A stretch of 17,305 nucleotides of DNA from a bacterium (GTDB lineage: Bacteria > SZUA-182 > SZUA-191), in the NCBI GenBank assembly GCA_003230535.1, contig QIEW01000386.1:1-17305 (forward strand), written 5' to 3'. Shown in pieces: positions 1-5,652 of the stretch. How positions within the stretch are numbered: the first letter of the stretch is position 1; each line of letters begins with the position of its first letter. A program made the position numbers and the translations under genes. The notes under the pieces are model-generated. The model searched no databases. It was not told the origin of the DNA and worked only from the letters and a program-made list of their open reading frames with translations.

Positions 1-172
1 CGTACTCCTCAGAGCGGGGAGCATGTCGCTCAGCCGTCGGAGCATGTTCTACGGCAGCATGCACCTCCCCGGCGGGGAAACGCGGATCATCCCTGCCCAG
101 CGATACTCCCAGCCACAGGAGCGCCGACACTGAGATAAGAGCCACCGTTAATGTTAACCACTTCTTACTCAT
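1..172 (-). CDS. Partial CDS, membrane-anchored or exported protein of unknown function
   Basis: The reading frame starts at ATG (172-170) and runs off the left edge, giving 57 residues. It begins MSKKWLTLTVALISVSALLW, a positively charged start followed by a hydrophobic stretch to about residue 26, so it is a signal anchor or Sec signal peptide. The visible remainder is rich in Ala, Glu, His and Arg and looks like a flexible linker. A GGGTGG stretch lies 6 bases before the ATG and is a plausible ribosome binding site. The gene lies 29 bp downstream of the YafQ-type toxin on the same strand. No family can be assigned from this fragment. Confidence 0.6.
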   Translation of the reverse strand, partial: MSKKWLTLTVALISVSALLWLGVSLGRDDPRFPAGEVHAAVEHAPTAERHAPRSEEY

Positions 173-201
173 AATTTACCACCCGGGTTATCTTAGCCTA
201 A

Positions 202-486
202 TTAATATACCTCATCATGCGTTCCAATCTCCATCAAGAGAATGTCATATTCTTTTTGTTTTTCGCTCTTTACAAAGTCAAACACTATTCGCAGGTCGTA
301 TCCGGCACTACACGCCCACGAGCCTGATAATTTCCCTTTAAGTTTATGAGTTTCCAACTGCGGGTCAAAAGGGTCTTTAGTTAACAGTCTTAAAATATTT
401 TCAATATCTTTGCTCAGATCGGGATGTTTTTTGATAGTCCGTTTAAAAGCCCTTACAAAAGTTTTACCCCAAATGAGTGTTCTCAT
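202..486 (-). CDS. YafQ/RelE-type mRNA interferase toxin
   Basis: This 94-residue protein has the size and pattern of the RelE/ParE superfamily, closest by eye to YafQ. A basic helical N-terminal half is followed by DPQLETHKLKGKLSG (about residues 41-55), then the strand LRIVFDF (65-71) and the C-terminal LLMEIGTHDEVY. His47 and His90 sit where YafQ-type toxins carry catalytic histidines. Such toxins cleave mRNA on the ribosome and are held inactive by a partner antitoxin. Its ATG overlaps the stop of the upstream antitoxin gene by 4 bp (ATGA), which indicates translational coupling. The assignment to the superfamily is firm; the exact subfamily is an inference. Confidence 0.85.
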   Translation of the reverse strand: MRTLIWGKTFVRAFKRTIKKHPDLSKDIENILRLLTKDPFDPQLETHKLKGKLSGSWACSAGYDLRIVFDFVKSEKQKEYDILLMEIGTHDEVY

Positions 487-704
487 TCAGAAAGCTCCCT
501 CATAAGATCATCTACAATGCCTTTTTTTACCTCTCCCCGGGTATATTCTTCTTTTGCTTCTCTAATGCTTTCTGCAAGTAATTCCTGTCTATGCGCTATC
601 AGCCGGTGGCGAATAATATCAATAAGATCCTCTTGCTGATATTCAGGTAATGACTCAATTATATCTAAAACCTCTTGGAATGTAACCGTCTGCTGATTAG
701 ACAT
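483..704 (-). CDS. Antitoxin partner of the YafQ/RelE-type toxin
   Basis: This is a 73-residue, highly charged, mostly helical protein beginning MSNQQTVTFQEVLDIIESLP. The N-terminal part (residues 8-35) looks like the short helical domain seen in many small antitoxins, and the C-terminal part (36-73) is a charged helix of the kind that wraps a RelE-fold toxin. I see no classical ribbon-helix-helix motif. AGGAGGTG lies 7 bases before the ATG and is a strong ribosome binding site. The antitoxin-first order and the 4-bp overlap with the toxin are typical of type II modules. The function is inferred mainly from its position. Confidence 0.75.
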   Translation of the reverse strand: MSNQQTVTFQEVLDIIESLPEYQQEDLIDIIRHRLIAHRQELLAESIREAKEEYTRGEVKKGIVDDLMRELSE

Positions 705-734
705 CTATGAACACCTCCTAAAATCACCTTCCAG

Positions 735-752
735 TCAGGGCAACGGCCCTGA
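735..752. promoter_or_regulatory. Hairpin upstream of the YafQ-type module
   Basis: TCAGGGC and GCCCTGA form a perfect 7-bp inverted repeat around a 4-base loop, 31 to 48 bp upstream of the antitoxin start codon. It could be an operator for antitoxin autoregulation or a remnant of the dispersed repeats in this island; the nearby sequence at 773-800 belongs to those repeats. There is no T-tract, so it is not an obvious terminator. Confidence 0.35.
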
Positions 753-772
753 TGACCTACCCCACGCTTATG

Positions 773-800
773 TCAAATGTTGAAACCTAACCCTGTCATT
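773..800 (-). repeat. Fragment of the GACCTGA-type dispersed repeat
   Basis: On the minus strand this reads GGGTTAGGTTTCAACATTTG and continues ACAT. It matches the left end of the 71-bp element copy at 2903 (TCAGGTTTCAACATTT) with one change near the start. The rest of the element is absent, so this is a solo end. Confidence 0.45.
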
Positions 801-883
801 ACTGATAGTTCAAGCCCTGAACCCACCTTCACAACAAGTACTGGGACTTCTTGCATCAGGAGAGATACCTGCCGACAAAACTT

Positions 884-1370
884 CTACTGGCGTACCTCTG
901 ACCACGAGACTGCCTCAGTAAAATATATTTTCTTCAATATACCATCAGAGAACTCAACTAGACAAACTATTATAGCTATATTTACTGGTTCCTTATTAAC
1001 TTTTTTAAAACTGAGAAGACTTTCTAAATCTAAAAAATCAGTGTCTTGCATCATGAAAAGATACGCGTCACGATCTGGAGGTTTCATAGGCACAACACCC
1101 ATCACGAACATTGTTCTGTTATCATTTTTAATAACTCCTACTACACCCTATTTTTTCAAAATACGCATCCCTAATGTTCCAACCATCCGATAGGAACTGA
1201 GCTTCGGTTGTTACTTCCTCTTTATAACTCTTGAGCTTGGAGTAAAGCGGATCATTTACCTCGGAGAATGTCTCCTTATCTACAGCATGGGCTTCAAAGA
1301 GCAATGCCGCAAAGACTACGCACATGGTTGCCATTAACATTGAACTAAAGATACGGACATAGCGTTTCAT
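884..1370 (-). pseudogene. Exported protein of unknown function, interrupted by a one-base frameshift
   Basis: The gene starts at ATG 1370 with a clear signal peptide (MKRYVRIFSS, then a hydrophobic stretch, likely cleavage after AHA at residue 29). The first frame stops at 1128 after 80 residues. The next frame carries on directly as ...NDNRTMFVMGVVPMKPPDRD... and ends at 884. Removing one C from the CCC run at 1146-1148 joins ...AYFEKI to GVVGVIKNDNR without a stop and would give a protein of about 161 residues. The second frame has no good start of its own because TAG lies in frame just upstream. I do not recognise the family. It is either a real pseudogene, an assembly error, or, less likely, programmed frameshifting. 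Confidence 0.55.
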
Positions 1371-1412
1371 GTGAAGTATCTTCTAAAAAGTTAAGAGGGA
1401 AATTACAAGGAC

Positions 1413-1483
1413 TCAGGTCTCAACATTTGATACTTTCCTTCTTCAAATCCTTTTCCATATTGGGAGGCAGCGTCACTGACCTG
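1413..1483. repeat. 71-bp palindromic element, copy 1
   Basis: It runs from TCAGGTCTCAACATTTGA to GACCTG and has the same length (71 bp) as the full copies at 2903 and 4214. The middle contains CTTCAAATCCTTTTCCATAT, shared by all copies. The right half is the most diverged: TGGGAGGCAGCGTCACTGAC instead of the CGGGGTATGGCGTCTTGAC form. It lies between the frameshifted exported-protein gene and hicA. Confidence 0.75.
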
Positions 1484-1490
1484 CCCCTGC

Positions 1491-1718
1491 TTATTTTGTA
1501 TATCTCTTATGCCAAATCTCATCAGCAATTTTACTGGTAATACCTGCTTGTCGCCAGATTGAACTTAAAGTTCCCTGGGGGATGTGGCGTTTATTTCTCG
1601 GAACAACAACCACCCGCCATTTAGCATTATATTCTCCTACAAAAACATCCTCTTTCCCACGCCTTTGCAAGGTTATTCCAATTTGGTTCAATATCCAGGC
1701 CACATCCTTACTGGACAA
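1491..1718 (-). CDS. hicA: HicA-type toxin, catalytic His missing, 5' end shifted
   Basis: This 75-residue protein matches the HicA fold. The N-terminal helix SSKDVAWILNQIGITL is followed by a strand and the diagnostic VVVPRNKRHIPQGTLSSIWR motif (about residues 37-56), then QAGI. HicA toxins are mRNA interferases whose catalytic His sits in a GSH motif after the first helix. Here that position reads RRGKED, so the His is absent, and the PRH of the family is PRN. The start used here is TTG (1718). The ATG that overlaps the hicB stop (ATGCCTAA) is out of frame, because one base is missing compared with the second copy near 5211. The protein may be inactive. Downstream partner of HicB. Confidence 0.75.
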   Translation of the reverse strand: MSSKDVAWILNQIGITLQRRGKEDVFVGEYNAKWRVVVVPRNKRHIPQGTLSSIWRQAGITSKIADEIWHKRYTK

Positions 1719-1721
1719 TTT

Positions 1722-2000
1722 TTAGGCATATTGAATTTCTAATGGAATAGCTTTAAATGACTGTTCATCCTTTGTATCTTTAGGAAAAAGAAACTGCTTC
1801 AACTCATCCATGGGAACGGGCCGATAAATCTCGCCTCTTCGCCCTTGAGAGGCCATATACTCAATATAAGTTTCTATGGCATTCTTTAAGCCTTCCATGG
1901 CTTCCTTTTTTGTCCTGCCGCAAGAGGCTACATCTAACTCTACACATAGAGAAGCATATTGGCGGTCTTCTTTTTTAACGAAACAAGTCAATTTTTGCAT
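1722..2000 (-). CDS. hicB: HicB-type antitoxin, copy 1
   Basis: I chose the ATG at 2000 (MQKLTCFVKKEDRQYASLCV), which gives 92 residues. The frame is open further upstream, but the second copy matches only from this Met and AGGGGC precedes it. The strand-turn-strand start, ELDVASCGRTKKEAMEGLKNA and AIETYIEYM are typical of the HicB partial RNase-H-like domain. There is no separate C-terminal DNA-binding domain; the protein ends in PIPMDEL-like residues and a short tail. HicB neutralises HicA and often represses the operon. The hicB-hicA order is antitoxin first. A 95% identical copy lies at 5204-5482 (5 residue differences). Confidence 0.88.
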   Translation of the reverse strand: MQKLTCFVKKEDRQYASLCVELDVASCGRTKKEAMEGLKNAIETYIEYMASQGRRGEIYRPVPMDELKQFLFPKDTKDEQSFKAIPLEIQYA

Positions 2001-2026
2001 TTTTTGCCCCTGCTTTAGGCGCGGCG

Positions 2027-2118
2027 GCCATGACCTGCCCCTATCTCCTCCAGCAACCGCTTGTGCTCCTTCTTTATTCCTACTCCCCAATACTCCATGT
2101 CAAGACCTGACACCCTCA
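2027..2118. repeat. Remnants of GACCTGAC-type repeats upstream of hicB
   Basis: ATGACCTGCCCC at about 2029-2040 and GTCAAGACCTGACACCC at about 2099-2115 resemble the ends of the dispersed elements in this island. The stretch between them (rich in CTCC and CTTC) has no gene that I can support. It separates the hicB start from the end of the lipoprotein gene. Confidence 0.35.
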
Positions 2119-2880
2119 TTCTTCGTTAATGCCTTTGATTTCCAATACTTCTTTGCTATCCTCTTTAAGTACTATTTCTAGCTTATGACCGGTATTTTCG
2201 CCGATATATGGAGATGACGCCGCTACTAGAACAGGGAATACCCTTCTCAGATCACTACCGCTTCCTGTACTAACCATTTCAGTTTTCCAAAGCTGTTTTT
2301 CTTTCTTTGACTCCCTAAAAAGATCAAGGTCGTACGCATTGAGAAAAACATATTTAGTATAAGTAACAAATGAGTCTTGATGCGTTGTTGCGCCAATCAC
2401 CCCATGTGTGGGTGTATAAGCTGTGGTGCCAGAATGTATCGTTGTTCCGGACAGGCCTGTATTGCCCCCATAAGGATATGCGCTCCCCAAAGTATTTCCG
2501 GTACCAAAAGTAGTGGCAGACGAGAACCCTGTCTGTCCCCATATCGGCAATGAATAGGCATATGTATGCTCCTCGGGATCACCTATGCCATACCCTAAGA
2601 ACACTACAATATTCGCATTTTCAATCTGGTCTACTACAACATATCCCTTTGACGTCAACGCACGCTCTACATAAGATACATATTCTTTGAATTGCAAATC
2701 CTCAGATCTAACATCCTTTAAGCCGGATAAAACTATACAAGTTTTTCCTAACGTTGCCTCATTGCTGTTTATTGAATCAACAAAAACATGAAAAACCGGT
2801 TTTGTTGTCGCACATCCTGTTAAAAAGGTAACAAAGCATATAACAGCAACTATTCTTAAAGAGTGTAGCAGCCTATCCAT
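2116..2880 (-). CDS. Outer-membrane-type lipoprotein, DUF4136-like
   Basis: This 254-residue protein begins with a lipoprotein signal peptide ending in the lipobox LTGC, so Cys23 is the likely lipidated residue. Residues 45-110 (around LKFKEYVSYVERALTSKGYV-like sequence and the VVDQIENANIVVFLGYGIGD segment) resemble the part of DUF4136 lipoproteins in which a self-standing 'ALxxKGY...DADLxV' motif occurs. A Gly/Ser/Thr-rich insert of about 55 residues follows (GQTGFSSATTFGTGN onwards), then a second folded segment. GAGGAGG lies 4 bases before the ATG. It is a single gene flanked by repeat elements. Envelope location is well supported; DUF4136 membership is tentative and the function is unknown. 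Confidence 0.75.
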   Translation of the reverse strand: MDRLLHSLRIVAVICFVTFLTGCATTKPVFHVFVDSINSNEATLGKTCIVLSGLKDVRSEDLQFKEYVSYVERALTSKGYVVVDQIENANIVVFLGYGIGDPEEHTYAYSLPIWGQTGFSSATTFGTGNTLGSAYPYGGNTGLSGTTIHSGTTAYTPTHGVIGATTHQDSFVTYTKYVFLNAYDLDLFRESKKEKQLWKTEMVSTGSGSDLRRVFPVLVAASSPYIGENTGHKLEIVLKEDSKEVLEIKGINEE

Positions 2881-2902
2881 ATCGCCTCCTCAGACAAAGG
2901 AG

Positions 2903-2973
2903 TCAGGTTTCAACATTTCCATTACCCTCTCTTCAAGTCCTTTTCCATATCGGGGTGTAGCGTCTTGATCTGA
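2903..2973. repeat. 71-bp palindromic element, copy 2
   Basis: It runs from TCAGGTTTCAACATTTCC to GATCTGA, exactly 71 bp. It shares CTTCAAGTCCTTTTCCATAT and CGGGGTGTAGCGTCTTGA with the other copies. It lies just upstream of the lipoprotein start and downstream of the RelE-type toxin. Confidence 0.8.
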
Positions 2974-3000
2974 AACTATTCTACCGCCTTCAGCTTAGCC

Positions 3001-3264
3001 TCAACCCTTATAAACATCTCCTCTAGCCCCGATAGCTTCTACGAAGATGGTGTTTTTCTCCAGATTAACGCTATATACAATTCTTAAGCCACCCAATCTA
3101 TATCTATAACTTCCTTCAAATTCCCCTTTGAGCTTTTTAGTATGGGTATGGTCAAAAGGGTTTTTCGCTATATTATCTAAGGCGTTATTCACTCTGGCTA
3201 CAGTCTTACTGTTGAATTTATCATAAATCTTCAGCGCTCTTTTATGGAGCGAAAGATTAAACAT
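3001..3264 (-). CDS. RelE/ParE-family toxin
   Basis: This 87-residue protein has the RelE-superfamily outline: helices to residue 35, then NPFDHTHTKKLKGEFEGSYR (35-54), YRLGGLRIVYSV (54-66) and the C-terminal strand FVEAIGARGDVYKG. The LKG...YR...LRIVY pattern is characteristic of Txe/RelE-type ribosome-dependent mRNases, although the exact target cannot be read from the sequence. Its ATG (3264) overlaps the antitoxin stop by 8 bp, with AAGG a few bases upstream. It is the second gene of a module whose first gene is at 3257-3496. Confidence 0.85.
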   Translation of the reverse strand: MFNLSLHKRALKIYDKFNSKTVARVNNALDNIAKNPFDHTHTKKLKGEFEGSYRYRLGGLRIVYSVNLEKNTIFVEAIGARGDVYKG

Positions 3265-3496
3265 TCCGCTTTACCTTATCCCAGGGGACAAAGTTTTCTA
3301 ACCTCCCCTCTGCTAAATCCTTTCGCGCTTCTTTATAGTCTGCTAAAAGTTGTTTATTTTTCACTAGATCAAGAGTGGCTTCCCACTCCTCTTTCTCCTC
3401 TAAATATTCCATTAGGTCTAATATAGCCCTGGCGCGTTCTTCAGATAGCAAGTCAAGAACCTTTTTGGCTTTGCTTTTCACACTAACGGTAGGCAT
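3257..3496 (-). CDS. RelB-like antitoxin
   Basis: This is a 79-residue, helical, strongly charged protein (MPTVSVKSKAKKVLDLLSEE...) with a long central Glu/Lys-rich helix and the C-terminal EGRLENFVPWDKVKRN. A 'Y.EA..DLAEGRLE....WD.VK' tail is commonly found in antitoxins paired with RelE/ParE toxins. It overlaps the toxin start by 8 bp. GAGGA precedes the ATG. The upstream DNA carries a truncated DUF433 frame and a truncated 71-bp element. Confidence 0.78.
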   Translation of the reverse strand: MPTVSVKSKAKKVLDLLSEERARAILDLMEYLEEKEEWEATLDLVKNKQLLADYKEARKDLAEGRLENFVPWDKVKRNV

Positions 3497-3579
3497 AATA
3501 TTACATCCTCACTGAGTCTGGCGCCTTTGATAATTGGTTTGCCCCCAAGCATTTCAGGATTCGTTACGATTCTCTCCAT
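3478..3579 (-). pseudogene. Truncated DUF433 antitoxin fragment
   Basis: The frame reads MERIVTNPEMLGGKPIIKGA, then RLSEDVIL. It matches the N-terminal start of DUF433 (VapB-like antitoxin) proteins, which typically read 'ERI...NPEILGGKPCIKGTRI'. It ends after about 25 family residues (about 3505) and then runs into unrelated sequence at the RelB start, whereas the full domain is usually 55-75 residues. The frame is also open upstream to GTG 3663, which would fuse it to residues encoded by the truncated 71-bp element (RYPDMEKDLKEM). I read it as a remnant of another toxin-antitoxin module. Confidence 0.55.
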
Positions 3580-3586
3580 CTGTATC

Positions 3587-3634
3587 ATTTCCTTCAAATC
3601 CTTTTCCATATCGGGGTATCGCGTCTTGACCTGA
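3587..3634. repeat. 71-bp palindromic element, truncated copy 3
   Basis: It retains only the right two thirds: CCTTCAAATCCTTTTCCATA, then TCGGGGTATCGCGTCTTGAC and CTGA. The following AGCATAAC is also shared with copy 4. The left end is replaced by the DUF433 remnant, so a rearrangement breakpoint lies near 3585. Confidence 0.7.
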
Positions 3635-3659
3635 AGCATAACACCTGCGTTAGAAGTTT

Positions 3660-3908
3660 TCACTTTAAGTTCAGTTGTTTTCTGACCTGATTAAGGGTAA
3701 AGGTTTTTCTCTCTTCTGATCTTTGGTCCAAAAGCTTTAATAACTCCTGGTTCTGCCGGATTAGCTCAATTTCTTTGTTGAAGTCATCTACCTCTGCCAG
3801 CACAAACTCCCGTCCGTCCAGTGTTCTTAAGATAATGTTCTCTTTGCCGGCAAGTTCTAGTACCTCTTTAAGGTTGGGGAGACTATCTGAAAGTTCAATA
3901 GTTTTCAT
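3660..3908 (-). CDS. Antitoxin paired with the upstream RelE-type toxin
   Basis: This 82-residue protein (MKTIELSDSLPNLKEVLELA...) begins with a short segment followed by NIILRTLDGREFVLAEVDDF and then a long charged helix containing FNKEIELIRQNQELLKLLDQ. The first 45 residues have the layout of Phd/YefM-like or 'VLA.VDDF' antitoxins found with RelE toxins in many genomes; the helix is the likely toxin-binding tail. Its ATG overlaps the toxin stop by 4 bp (ATGA). The toxin gene comes first here, as in higBA-type modules. Identification rests on position and general features. Confidence 0.72.
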   Translation of the reverse strand: MKTIELSDSLPNLKEVLELAGKENIILRTLDGREFVLAEVDDFNKEIELIRQNQELLKLLDQRSEERKTFTLNQVRKQLNLK

Positions 3909-4198
3909 AGGTTAAACCATCTCCCGCGAATAAATAGCCGGTTATGTTCTTTCCAGCCTACCGCTTTAATCTTAACAGATTTGGCTTCTAAGTCCACATC
4001 GTAAAACACACGATATTTTTCTGCTCGCAGTTCCCAGTTTGATAACTCGTTTGGCCTCAACCGCTTCCTGTTTCTTGTCTCTGTTGCGGGTTCCCACAAT
4101 AACTGCTTTTCTATTGCGTCAAGAATAAGGGTTTGCTCAAATTTCCTGAGGCAACGCAAATCACCCACAGCACTTTCCGTAAATTCTAGCTCAAACAT
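3905..4198 (-). CDS. RelE-type toxin, toxin-first module
   Basis: This is a 97-residue RelE-superfamily protein: MFELEFTESAVGDLRCLRK opens with the usual strand and first helix. NRKRLRPNELSNWELRAEKY (43-62) and RVFYDVDLEAKSVKIKAVGW (63-82) form the beta-sheet core. The 'KRLRP...WELRxxxYRVFYDV' motif is common in RelE/HigB-like toxins that act as ribosome-dependent mRNases. It is the first gene of its module and overlaps the antitoxin start by 4 bp. A full 71-bp element lies immediately upstream at 4214-4284, so the promoter must lie in or beyond that element. Confidence 0.82.
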   Translation of the reverse strand: MFELEFTESAVGDLRCLRKFEQTLILDAIEKQLLWEPATETRNRKRLRPNELSNWELRAEKYRVFYDVDLEAKSVKIKAVGWKEHNRLFIRGRWFNL

Positions 4199-4213
4199 CT
4201 GGGATCAGAAAGG

Positions 4214-4284
4214 TCAGGTCTCAACATTTGAAATTTTCCTGCTTCAAATCCTTTTCCATATCGGGGTATGGCGTCTTGACCTGA
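4214..4284. repeat. 71-bp palindromic element, copy 4 (best preserved)
   Basis: It runs TCAGGTC ... GACCTGA, perfect 7-bp inverted ends 71 bp apart. Inside are two further inverted repeats: ATTTGAA with TTCAAAT, and CCATA with TATGG around TCGGGG. The single strand can therefore fold as a closing stem with two internal hairpins. It lies between the HEPN gene and the RelE-type toxin. Confidence 0.82.
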
Positions 4285-4358
4285 AGCATAACTTCCAGCT
4301 TCCCCAAGCGAACCTTATCAGCCTATACAAGTAGTCCTGAGCTAACCAACTCAAGTAA

Positions 4359-4769
4359 TTAATCAATCCATTGTGTCTTAGCCAAATATTCTCCCACCGC
4401 TTGTAAGAAGCTGGCAACATCAGCACTCAAATCTTCAACCTCCTGCTTTTCAAAAACTCTAAAGTCTTCATAGTCCGCATCACTTCGTTCTTCAAAACAA
4501 TACCGCACTACTTCGGAATACTTTTTAGCAAAGAGGCCGGTTTTTACAAAGCGCTTATTAAAGAGGGCAATAGTTCCGCTGTGTTTCCTACTTTCCAATT
4601 CGACAGTAGCCAGTAATGCCCGGATAGCGTAAAAGACCGCGTAATAGTAACGATTGACAGCATGGCTGTATTGATCTGCGTTAAAGAGCGTTTCAGCAAC
4701 ATTAAAGGTGTTTTGAGATTTTTCATACCGATACTTAACTAACGCTTTTCTTTCGGGATTCAAACGCAA
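4359..4769 (-). CDS. HEPN-domain protein (UPF0332 type), partner of MNT
   Basis: This 136-residue protein is nearly all helical. It contains NRYYYAVFYAIRALLA (39-54), RKHSGTIALFNKRFVKTGLF (61-80) and EERSDADYEDF (93-103), the hallmarks of HEPN proteins of the UPF0332 group. HEPN proteins are often toxins or RNases controlled by a neighbouring minimal nucleotidyltransferase. The canonical catalytic RX4-6H motif of HepT is not seen in the usual C-terminal place, so catalysis is uncertain. Its ATG lies inside the end of the MNT gene (10-bp overlap), which shows tight coupling. Module identity is firm; enzymatic activity is inferred. Confidence 0.88.
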   Translation of the reverse strand: MRLNPERKALVKYRYEKSQNTFNVAETLFNADQYSHAVNRYYYAVFYAIRALLATVELESRKHSGTIALFNKRFVKTGLFAKKYSEVVRYCFEERSDADYEDFRVFEKQEVEDLSADVASFLQAVGEYLAKTQWID

Positions 4770-5101
4770 ATTCCTTCGCGTTCTATGGATTTAAAAAGCG
4801 GCGTGATACGAAATCTTGGGCTTTGCCATTCGGCTACGGAAAAAACTCTTGCCGAAAGGAAAACATCATATTTCAGATCAATCCCTGCAATAAGAAAATG
4901 AACTTCTTTTCTTATCCGCCAGTCAACAGGCATATCCAACAAAATCATTACATCAAGGTCAGACTCAGGAGTATGTTCGCCTCTGGTGCGCGAGCCAAAT
5001 ACCCGAATTTCGGAAACCGCACCCCCAAACCTTTGTTGCAACCGTTTTTTTAGCGTTTCGAAAATCTCGCTCTCCCTTTTATCCCAACAAATTGCTTTCA
5101 T
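4760..5101 (-). CDS. MNT-type minimal nucleotidyltransferase
   Basis: This 113-residue protein has the pol-beta nucleotidyltransferase signature GSRTRGEHTPESDLD (residues 36-50), i.e. GSX10DXD with Asp48 and Asp50 as metal ligands. YDVFLS (78-83) supplies the probable third Asp. Small proteins of this type pair with HEPN proteins; in the described MntA/HepT systems they add AMP to the HEPN toxin and inactivate it. All catalytic residues are present, so the enzyme is likely active. The gene starts 4 bp inside the truncated hicA frame (ATGA at 5101-5098), so its translation may now depend on transcription and translation from the duplicated hicB unit. Confidence 0.9.
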   Translation of the reverse strand: MKAICWDKRESEIFETLKKRLQQRFGGAVSEIRVFGSRTRGEHTPESDLDVMILLDMPVDWRIRKEVHFLIAGIDLKYDVFLSARVFSVAEWQSPRFRITPLFKSIEREGICV

Positions 5102-5211
5102 TTTCTATAGCCTTGATCAGTCAAAAACCTCATCTTTCCCACGCCTTCTAAGGTTATTCCAATTTGGTTCAATATCCAGGCCACATCCTTACAGGACAAG
5201 TTCTTAGACAT
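5098..5211 (-). pseudogene. Truncated, frameshifted second copy of hicA
   Basis: An ATG (5211) overlapping the end of the second hicB reads MSKNLSCKDVAWILNQIGIT, matching the first 17 or so residues of the hicA copy at 1491-1718. One base is then missing (TTAGAAGGCG against TTGCAAAGGCG), the frame shifts, and homology ends near 5120. The short frame (37 residues) stops at TGA 5098, overlapping the MNT start. It lacks the whole HicA core and cannot be a working toxin. Confidence 0.8.
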
Positions 5212-5482
5212 ATTGAATTTCTAATGGAATGGCTTTGAATGACTGTTCATCCTTTGTATCTTTAGGAAAAAGAAACTGCTCCAACTCATCCATGGGAACG
5301 GGCCGATAAATTTCGCCTCTTCGCCCTTGAGAGACCATATACTCAATATAAGTTTCTATGGCATTCTTTAAGCCTTCCATGGCTTCCTTTTTCGTCCTGC
5401 CGCAAGAGGCCACATCTAACTCTACACATAGAGAAGGATATTGGCGATCTTCTTTTTTAACGAAACAAGTCAATAGCTGCAT
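5204..5482 (-). CDS. hicB: HicB-type antitoxin, copy 2 (orphan)
   Basis: It is 92 residues from the ATG at 5482 (MQLLTCFVKKEDRQYPSLCV) and differs from the copy at 1722-2000 at only five positions (Lys3Leu, Ala16Pro, Ala50Val, Lys68Glu, Ala92Val). The nucleotide similarity continues upstream to the TTTAGGCG at about 5500 and downstream into the hicA remnant. The HicB fold is intact, but its toxin partner is destroyed. An orphan HicB could still neutralise the HicA of the other copy or repress both promoters; this is an inference. Confidence 0.85.
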   Translation of the reverse strand: MQLLTCFVKKEDRQYPSLCVELDVASCGRTKKEAMEGLKNAIETYIEYMVSQGRRGEIYRPVPMDELEQFLFPKDTKDEQSFKAIPLEIQYV

Positions 5483-5594
5483 CTTTTGCCCCTGCTTTAG
5501 GCGGCGACGGGTTCTCAAACCTGCCACCCATCAGGCTGTCTGGTCTGAGGACCCAACAGCACAAAACAGATTTAACACTCCCATATAAGGCAGG

Positions 5595-5612
5595 CTGGGG
5601 CCGCTGCCCCAG
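5595..5612. repeat. GC-rich hairpin between the BrnTA-like module and hicB copy 2
   Basis: CTGGGG and CCCCAG form a 6-bp inverted repeat around CCGCTG, embedded in a GC-rich stretch (5591-5645) that ends in GGCGGCGGCCCCAACCTACC. The surrounding 5483-5652 has no supported gene. With no T-tract, it looks like another palindromic repeat rather than a terminator. Confidence 0.35.
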
Positions 5613-5652
5613 GCCGATATGATCAGGGCGGCGGCCCCAACCTACCCCCATG

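Noticed and set aside
777-1193. 138-codon open frame on the plus strand
   Set aside because: It is antisense to the frameshifted exported-protein gene, whose signal peptide and continuity across the frameshift are more convincing.
2397-2582. Short open frames within the lipoprotein gene
   Set aside because: They are alternative-frame shadows of the Gly/Ser/Thr-rich insert in the 254-residue lipoprotein.
1413-4284. CRISPR array formed by the regularly similar 71-bp repeats
   Set aside because: Copies are 1.3-1.5 kb apart with whole genes between them and have diverged; there are no spacers of uniform length and no cas genes.
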